Source of the DNA: Patiria miniata
Taxonomy: Eukaryota > Echinodermata > Asteroidea > Valvatida > Asterinidae
Direction: 5' to 3'
NCBI RefSeq assembly: GCF_015706575.1
Contig: NW_024037047.1
Location: forward strand, 5,212,632-5,276,631
DNA: 64,000 bases
Shown piece by piece: positions 24,901-33,900 of the stretch (its first letter is position 1; the number at the start of each line of letters is the position of its first letter). Position numbers and translations under genes: made by a program. The notes under the pieces are model-generated. The model saw nothing but the letters and a program-made list of their open reading frames with translations, was not told the origin of the DNA and searched no databases.

Positions 24901-27900
24901 GTGCACTTTATTGTGAATTGCCCATATTGGAGATGTTTTAATTCTTCCTTTTAATTGCAGTATAAAGTGAAAGAAAATATTGTGCCAAATCCAACGTATG
25001 AATATTTGTGCATACAGAAAACTGTAGCATCTTTTGTAATAGATTGATGACGTTATTTTCACATATCTAACACAAACATGATATGACTTGACCGTTTTCC
25101 CTGCCCCCAAAACTGGTGTAGGAAAAATGTTGATTGTCAATCATAAGCGCAATGGGTGGCAAGTTTACTTTTGCAGAAAAAAAAAATGTTCAGGTCTGAT
25201 TTAAAATTGCCAAAATAATTAAAAGATCTGATTCAAACTTACCTTCCAATGTCTGCTGCAAGAGAAAGCAACCAAGGTTTCCAAGACTGCTGGCCCCAAA
25301 CCAAAAGAGCCGTTACTATAGTGATGAGGTTAAGAAAAAAATTAGCATTTATGAGGTAACATGCAAAAACTCCCAAGTAGCCTGATGAAATACCCTCAGT
25401 TGACTATAAAGGCAACAGTTAACAATCTTTGGTTTAAAAAGTCAGCACAGTCTTTTACATCCCCATACATGTACACGTCTGACTAATTGGCTGTTTCAGC
25501 ACACTGCCGAAACAGCCTTTGTTTTAGTTAAGATTTTTATTTTTATTTTATTCTTTTATTTTTCTTTATCAGTCTTTTTGCCCATAGCATTTGTACACGT
25601 TTTTTTTTTCCCCGGCACTTGGGGCACTGAAATTAATCCGATTGCCTTTATACCTGGCACACACTTAGAACTCCACCCACAGATGTGCGCCGAACATTGA
25701 CGTCATCACGACGTCATCACGAGTCACATGACGTCACATTAAATGTGCATATTTTGATGTCTATACAGAACTACCCATCCGATTGGGTTGAAAGTTGGTA
25801 TGTACCTAGACCGGGATGTGTTATAGATGAAAATTAAAAAGAAAATCAATATAAAATCAACCATGAGAGACCTGAACTTGACGTTTGCGGGAATTGTTAT
25901 CTTCATTTTATCTCACGTGTGCTAAAGCACGTGACCCTTGCTCCGGTCCAAACCGGAAGTGCCTTATAATTTGAAAGTGGAAAAAGATTTGAACTTGCTT
26001 TTACTGATGTCAGTCTATGGCTAGGTTGTGCTTACAAACAATATTACCTGTGACGTCATAAAATGTTAGAGTGCCCTCTAGCAGCAGGTTGAAAAATGTT
26101 ACATGTCAAAAGTTGCCAAAACAGCCCTGTGTTTGTCCACAAACATAAGTCTAGCTTACTATCTAATCTTGTTCTCAACATTACAGCCCACAAAATAAAA
26201 TGTTTGGAAAAGACACTGTTTTTTTTATTAATCCAAATGAAACTGTACCAACCACACAATGAATCACACATCTCGCAATGATCTTTAACACGTTGACATG
26301 CTAAAACCAATCATAAATGGTTCAAACTGGTTCAGATTTCCTCAAACTGGTTCTGACTGATTCAAACTCGTTCAAACTGGTTAAGTTTCGAAACTGTTCC
26401 AAAGGATACAATGCAGCAAAGGTCTTGCAATCTGCAGAGATTCTCCCGCCAGAGGGAAGCCCATGAGTTCTGTTGGCTCCTCTTTTTCCGGGGGAGTACT
26501 TTCCTTTTCGTCCTGTTCCTCACTCCGTGGCAGTCGCCATGTTCTTTGATGAATATTGGGAGCTGTAAAAAAGAAAGACATTCTGAGCATCATCCTGAGA
26601 TTTGGACAGCAACAAGAGCCAAAGGTAGACACGGCAAGCAGTCTCTTTCCCAGGGATTTAACCTCAGTACTAATAGTCAATCCTGGAAGGGTAGCTTACT
26701 GTTTTCTCGTTATTTACCGGGAGGCAATAGCAAGCAAGGATTTGTATCGTGTATTTGACCAATTCACGCCGGGATTATTTTGACATTGACTGGACCCAGG
26801 CGCGGGATTGTTTTTCACAAACCTCAATGCCAGACGGGTTCAGGCTGTCATCTGCGGGTAGCACACCCTGATATTTCTGGCCTCGCTCACTGCTAGCAGA
26901 TCGCTAACAGATATTTCCGGCCTCGCTCGTTGCGTGCTTATCCGTCATCTGTTCCGAATACCCCAAAACCTTTCCATGATGTATATACATGTCATCCGAC
27001 GTGAACTGGTTCATGGTAGAGCAGCTTGTGGTAGCGTACTGCTAAAATGTCATGGGCACGAGGTTGATACAACTGCAACCTATGTCTCACCTGCATCCAA
27101 TGACCTCACGACCCGACCTGACCTCTCACCCCTGAATGTGGCACCGGAGTCCCTCACTGCTGCGTCTGACACCAGTCTCTCTGCAGTCTCTGGTGGATCT
27201 TCCTCGCCTCCCTGTGCTTGAGTCGTGCATGGTTTGACGTCAGTGTCTCGATTCAGCGGCTGGAGAGGAGGCTGTGATCTCACACCTGCTTTGCACTTCA
27301 AAAGCAGGATCAGTCTAAAAATAGATCTATCGGGGTGGAAAGAAAGTTGAATCAAGAATGTTGAAAAAGATAATTTCAAGCCTGTTTCGTCATGTTACGG
27401 AAGAGTGCAAAATAAGATAAGCGATTAAAATGAAGTTGAACTCCGGGCTCTGTCAACCCAGTAAAACCTGAAGGTAACTTCCAGTTACTGCCTGTTCAAT
27501 TTCACATTCTCTCCTTAATGATTAAAGCCAAGCAAAACTAAACCATTTCTTCATTCCATAAGCCCACTTCTTTTTTTCCCCCACCCGCCTCTTTTGTTTC
27601 TTTGGGGGGTTTTTCAATCATACATTTGCAATATATGTCGTCTTTTTATTTGTTTCCAGCAAAATTGTAGCATGTACACATGTACGCAAGTTAAATATCA
27701 TATGGCTCCTTTGGGCACACCCGTATTATCAGCAAAGGAGACGAGAAAGTAAAAGAATCCATCCTTCATTGTGGAAAATATACCATCCTATTAAGGGAAA
27801 AAAGGCACATGCTCAAAAGCCAGGATGGGAATTGTTATCATCATTGAAACATAGCTAATCAGCTAGAGGATAATTGTCTTCCGAGAATTCCAGTTTGGAA

Positions 27901-30900
27901 GGGGGGGGATGTTGCACATCTGAAGAATTACAGTCCGTTGAAGAAGATGCGCCCAAACTTCATGCTGATGTTGGTAGAAATGTTTGACAAAACATCAAGC
28001 ATTTTGGATAACTGTCTGGCAGTATTCGCGTACATCTTTAGGTCATCCGTGTATAATAGGTGACTGACAGTACACTCTGGAGTAGCTGTTCCTATGCCAG
28101 CACTGTACCCAATGCCCAACAATTGTAGTTCTTTGCTAAAGTGGGTTATTAAAAATAATAATAATAATAACAGGTTCTTATATAGCGCTTTTAACTAAGA
28201 TCAAAGCGCTTTACATTATTATTATTATTACCCCTAATCATTGGGCCAATTAAACATTCCATTTTCCATCTCAGCTCCCTGGGGAGTATACAGCTCGATG
28301 CAGCCTGTTAGGCGCAAGGAAGCTAATTCAATCACAATAACCATCACTGCCCTCATAGGTACCCATTTACTCCTGGGTGGAGAGAAGCAATGAGTGACAA
28401 AGTGCCTTGCCCAAGGGCACACGCACCATGACCCCGCCAGGACTCGAACCCACAACCTGCAGCTTTACCCGCAGACCACGAATCAGTGCCCTTAACCACG
28501 AGGCCACAGCACTCCCAAAGATACAGGTAACAAGTCCCCTTGGGAGGATCCCTCGCCTGATCTGAATTTCTCTCGTGTAGTTTTATGCATCTTGCCCTTT
28601 GATGTGCATCTAGGTACAGCATTTTGACAGAGCAGTGGCGAGAAAGGTCAAAACCTGGTTAGTGATTGCTCAGGGAAACTGTGAGGAACAGAGTCTGCCT
28701 TCTGATAGTCGATCCATGCTACTGAGAGCTTGGCATGTTGGGCAAGGGCGTCCTGCAGAACCATTCTATCATTCAGCTGCTGCTCTTTTGCTCCCATGGC
28801 TCCTTTTCTACAACTGTTACGTTCATCAGCCATGATGTCGTTTTCACGGAGTTCGTTGTCAATGTTCCCGGCGAGGATACCCGTTAGAAGTTTGAGCATT
28901 GTGGGAAGACAGGTGATAGATCTGTACATGTAGTTCTTTGGATCAGATGCATCACTTTTTTTTTGTAGAGCAAGGTGTTACACCCCGCGTAAGCAATATG
29001 ACGGGATCTCATGCGGATGATCCAACACAAGTACATGTACATGTGATTAGATCATGGATAGATGTTTAGTTTCTTCAACCAAAAGTTGTGGATTTGGTCA
29101 GGACCAGAATCTTCCAATTTGCTGCCAATTTGAGGACTTTTTTAAGGTCACCTACTGTGATTCTTTGTTTATCCCGAGCTTGAATGTATCTCTTGTTCCG
29201 TGTATGCTGCCTCGTTAATCAGTCAGCTCCAAAACTCTTCAATTTCCTCCTTACAGAGATGGTTGGTAATCAACTCACCGCTCTTGCTGTTTAATGACCA
29301 GTAGAAAGCCTTTGCATCTCTCTGAAACTGCCTGTTTTGAACGTATTGGAGTTTCATCTCATATCTTTTGATTCTCTGCGCCAAAGCTTGTACTCTCATC
29401 TTCTTCCCTTCCAGAACAGCAGTGATCTTATCAGGTGTTGCTATAGATCATGTTTTTTTCTTCAGCTTCTTCACTGCATCGCACTCTGTGCGGCAGACTT
29501 AACAAAGACATACATATACGCATACTGAAATTTGTATTCTTGTGGAGACATTTCTTTGTTCTCGTGTAGTAAAGTTTTCGAGTTTAAAAGTGAAGTTTCA
29601 AAATGCTCTTATTTTAACCAGAATTAATTTCCTTGGCTGAAATTTGGACTTAATATCCCTTTTCTAAAACTCTTCAATTTGCGACTGATCAACCCACCTT
29701 GGAAATTCCTAGTTTTTGAGTAAAATCCATATATCTATTTCGTGAAAATCTTGTGGAGATGTATTCATCTATAGAAATTGCCCTGTGGAGACATATACAA
29801 TCTTTTGTTCCCTATTGTGTGCACGTCTCCAGAGGGCACGGTGTATCAGATCACTTGTACATATAGTGCAGACCAATGCCCTCCCATAATTGATCTATCT
29901 GACCCTGTATTCCTGTCTTCCATGCCGGTGTCTGGTTTGATCTCGATGAGTTGTCTTCTGCAGTGGACTTGCGCACTACTTTATAGAGTCTTGGTGCTGT
30001 GAATGCAGCAGCATAAAGGTCTTTGATCTCAGTCGGATCTTCTTTGCCATTCTTGTGTGCTTTGATGATGTTAAGATCTTGTATGGGTACATGTACAGTA
30101 TCCTCTGCTAGCTTTATTGGTTGGAAATCTCATAAGTTAAGGCTGGGACTGAAATGGCATCTCTTTTACTTCGCTTAATAATACAATAATATTTAACAAT
30201 TGTTGACTGGTGTGATGTGGGATATGACGTTTTTAACACCCTCGGGGCACATAGCACCCTCGGCTTCACCTTGGGTGCTATGCGCCCCTCGGGTGTTCAA
30301 AACGTCATATCCCACATCACACCAGTCAACAATTGTTTTGTTATACCTACCGGTACGTCTTGGATCCTTAGGATTTCGATGTAAAAATTACGAAGATCAT
30401 GACAATCGAACGTCAACTCACATGCATGTTGCGTGCTCGAAACAGCTGATCGGGATCGTCTGCAAAGTCACTGCGTTTTAGGTGTGAAACACGTACGCAT
30501 ACGTACCGTACACACAAAGTCATAGCACACTCCCTGTGGGACACAGGGACGTGTGTGCCATGACTTTTCATAAACTGAGCACGTGATCGTTCTACATGTA
30601 GGCCAATGTAAATACAGTATTCAAGACAGAGGTATCAACATTATTTCTTTTTGTTTTTTACTTAATCCTACACAAGGGCTTTTCATAAAACTTCCTGATT
30701 ACCCCCCCCCCCCAAAAAAAAATCCAGAGGCTCATTAATTTGAAATGTTTTGATAGTTACAATGTAGGTTGAAACAGACCTGAGTATTTGTATCAGAGCA
30801 ATGAAGAACCACCGGCCGGCCTCACCCCAGCATTTGGCAGCGGCTAATTCCACAAACACCTCCGTGTGGTCAATCACTGTCAGCCATCGCATCAATCGCT

Positions 30901-33900
30901 GTGCCGATATTGTCTGAGAACACACATTTGCAGGGATTGGAATGACAATGTTGGAGAATGAAATTAGACACGTGAGCTGTCACATTAAAGGGAATATACA
31001 ACATTTGCAAACATCGAAAAATAAAACTACCAAGTTTTTAAGAAATACCTTACTAGGATGTTGGTAAATGACAGTCTAAAGCATCCTGTAAAATTATGGC
31101 ATCTGGTGTGAAGTCATTTTCAAGAAAATGGTATTTTTGTATACATTGTACACGGCCAACCACCGTTGGAAAAACCTAACTATATTTCAACTACTGCTCC
31201 AAATTTACCTTTTTTTCAGTCCAAATTTTGTTTGGTATTGGTTACATGTTCATGAACGGGTGCAGGCCAGCTAGACTGGTTCCCTTACCTTACAATTTTC
31301 TGGCAACTGTAAATTGATCCATTTCATCTTTAGTGGAGTCAGGGAACCAGACTACTTGAACAATTTTGTTTTTCTTGGTTTTTCCAGCATTTTCGAACGT
31401 AAAACTTCAAACATGTCAGTGTTACGATATTTGATATATTATACTAACCCCTCAAATACTCCATTTCTGAAAATTACAGCAAAAGCCAATGATGTACATT
31501 CCCTTTAAGAATTTCACATTTGGCTGGTCCCAGAGGGCCAGCCGTGTGTCCTGTTTGCACCTATGTACCTACCGTATGTATCTCACTGAGTGCCTGACTG
31601 ACTGGCAGTGCTATCCTATAGGATTACCCCATAATGCCAATGAATGGGCTAAATCTGGCCCACAGCATACTACATGGACATGTAGATGCATGACAAGTCT
31701 TCCAGTGTTTAGCCACTCTAGTTGTGTGCGTTCTTGGATCATCTTTACTAGCTTGCCCAGATCTGGTTTTGAGTCACTAACTTTGAGTGCACTCAGATTC
31801 AAACTTTTGACTTTAAAATCCATGTTTCTTAAAGAAAAGAAAAATTGTGATGCCACTTTGAGGTGGTGCACAGTTTGTGGTACATTGTTGTAACGATTTA
31901 TGTTTCTCGGTCCCGTCTTCGGAAAATGTACCATTCCCTGCTGTACATGTACATTGCGACGTGTTGCCAACTATTGATCTCCAAGTTGATACACTTACTA
32001 GAGTTGATGCAGTAAAACCTCTTGCCTTGCGTAGTATGCCGTCATGAAATAAAACTAACAAGTTGGACAATGAAAACACTGCATACAACAAAACAAAAAA
32101 GAACAATCGGAAACATTTACAATATGACAGGTATGAACTTGTGAATATTGCAAGAAAACAATATTGGGGGAGGGGAGAGATAACATTTCAAGACAAGTTT
32201 CATTTTATTAGCTACAGTATGCATGGCGTGAGAGCTGGAACTATTGCCATCATGTTAAATTTTGTGTTGTTTTTTTTGTCATAATTTTAACCCATATCTA
32301 TGTAAATTCACTATCCCCCCCCCCCCATCTCTCCATGACATTCCTGTTGCTTTTCAACATCGCCAGCTATTTTGATGAGTCTGTAACATAAAAAGTGGAT
32401 GTTGTTGTCTTATGAAAGGGGTTCCGAAATACACAAAATTAAAGGAGCAACATTACGGCACCATGAGCATATTGATTACGGTAGGTGGCCAATAGGCTTG
32501 ATGGGGTCCGCTCATACATGTAAGTCCGACGCCTCATAGGTCCGATGCCTCATACATGCAAGTCCGACAAAATCGCATCCCCTAACCAAATAAAGGCCCA
32601 TAACTCTGACGCCTCATAGGTCCGACGCCTCATAGCTCTGACGCCTCGTAAGTCCGACAAATTAAACGCCTCGTTTTTCCGACATCGGACTTATGAGGCG
32701 TCGGACTTATGAGGCGTCGGAACTATGAGGCGGAATAAATATATTTTAAGCCTCATACATGTCTTAAGTCCGACCCCTCATAAGTCCGAAGTTTCGACTT
32801 ATGAGGCGTTGAACCTATGAGGCGTCCGACTTATGATACGGCCCCGGCTTGATACATAGCCTATAGATCATTTCAGGGTTTTTTTTTGGTGCACATTTAG
32901 GCCTAAAGGAGAAATAAGTCTTTCTTACCCAACTCTGCTACAACTGTGTCGACATTCACTGCACCTGTTCAGTTGGCCAATAACATATGTACAAAAAAAG
33001 AGAAAATATACTCATTCATATCATCATACACTATGGAAAGAATGAACATGTACTGTATGGTATAGTATATGCAGACGTACGCCACTTCTTTGGTTGTATA
33101 CTTGATTTAAAGTCTACTGCATAGAGAGTTGACATGGTTGAGTGCATTTTCAAAGTATTTTCCAACAAAAAATAGAAATTACAAATATTGGACATTTTTC
33201 TCAGTCCCAGATTCATGTCTTTTCTAGGGGTGTGCATTTACGGGTAGTACAAGAACCGGTTACCCGATTAAAAAGCAAAATAGGGTACCCGGGAACCTGT
33301 TAAAGAAACCCAGCGCCAAACATGCCAAACTTCAAATCTTGGAAGTTGCTGTTGAGATTGTTTACTAAGGTGCGCACGAATACAGCAAGATACAAGTGTG
33401 TACAGTGAGCTTCATAGCATTACGGTGTAAACTGCAGCTTTCGCGAGCGTCATAACATGTGAAATATGTTTTGTTGTCCCATGTGGCCTGGTTTTTATTT
33501 TGAAACTTCCCTACTAATGACTTCAAAACAATTCTTTGTCACTGTAAATCTTACAGAATCATTGAGAATTGAGACTCCAAATTTGGCCACTTAAATTTTT
33601 GCATCTCCAGTCCAAAGTGCAAATAACTATGAAGCTGATTCAAATGCCATTGATTTTATTGTGTAATTCTCTTTTCAGTGATACAAAACATGAGATTTCT
33701 TTCTTTAAAAAATGAAATTCGCCGGACTCCCTAACAATACGCCGCACTGTCGAGCATGGTCGAGTAATCACATTCACATGCATGCTACATGTTAGCTTGA
33801 GTAACTCCAGCTGACTTGCTCATAATCATTCACATGTAGCGCTGGAGACGTAACTAGGGAGTTAGAGTGTGATAGCAAGAGATCCTTCCAGAATGGCCTC

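Noticed and set aside
32020-32030. GC-AG donor for PEX16 exon 3 (CGCAAG/GCAAGA)
   Set aside because: The downstream donor CTCTA/GTAAGT is standard and restores the family spacing to exon 4.
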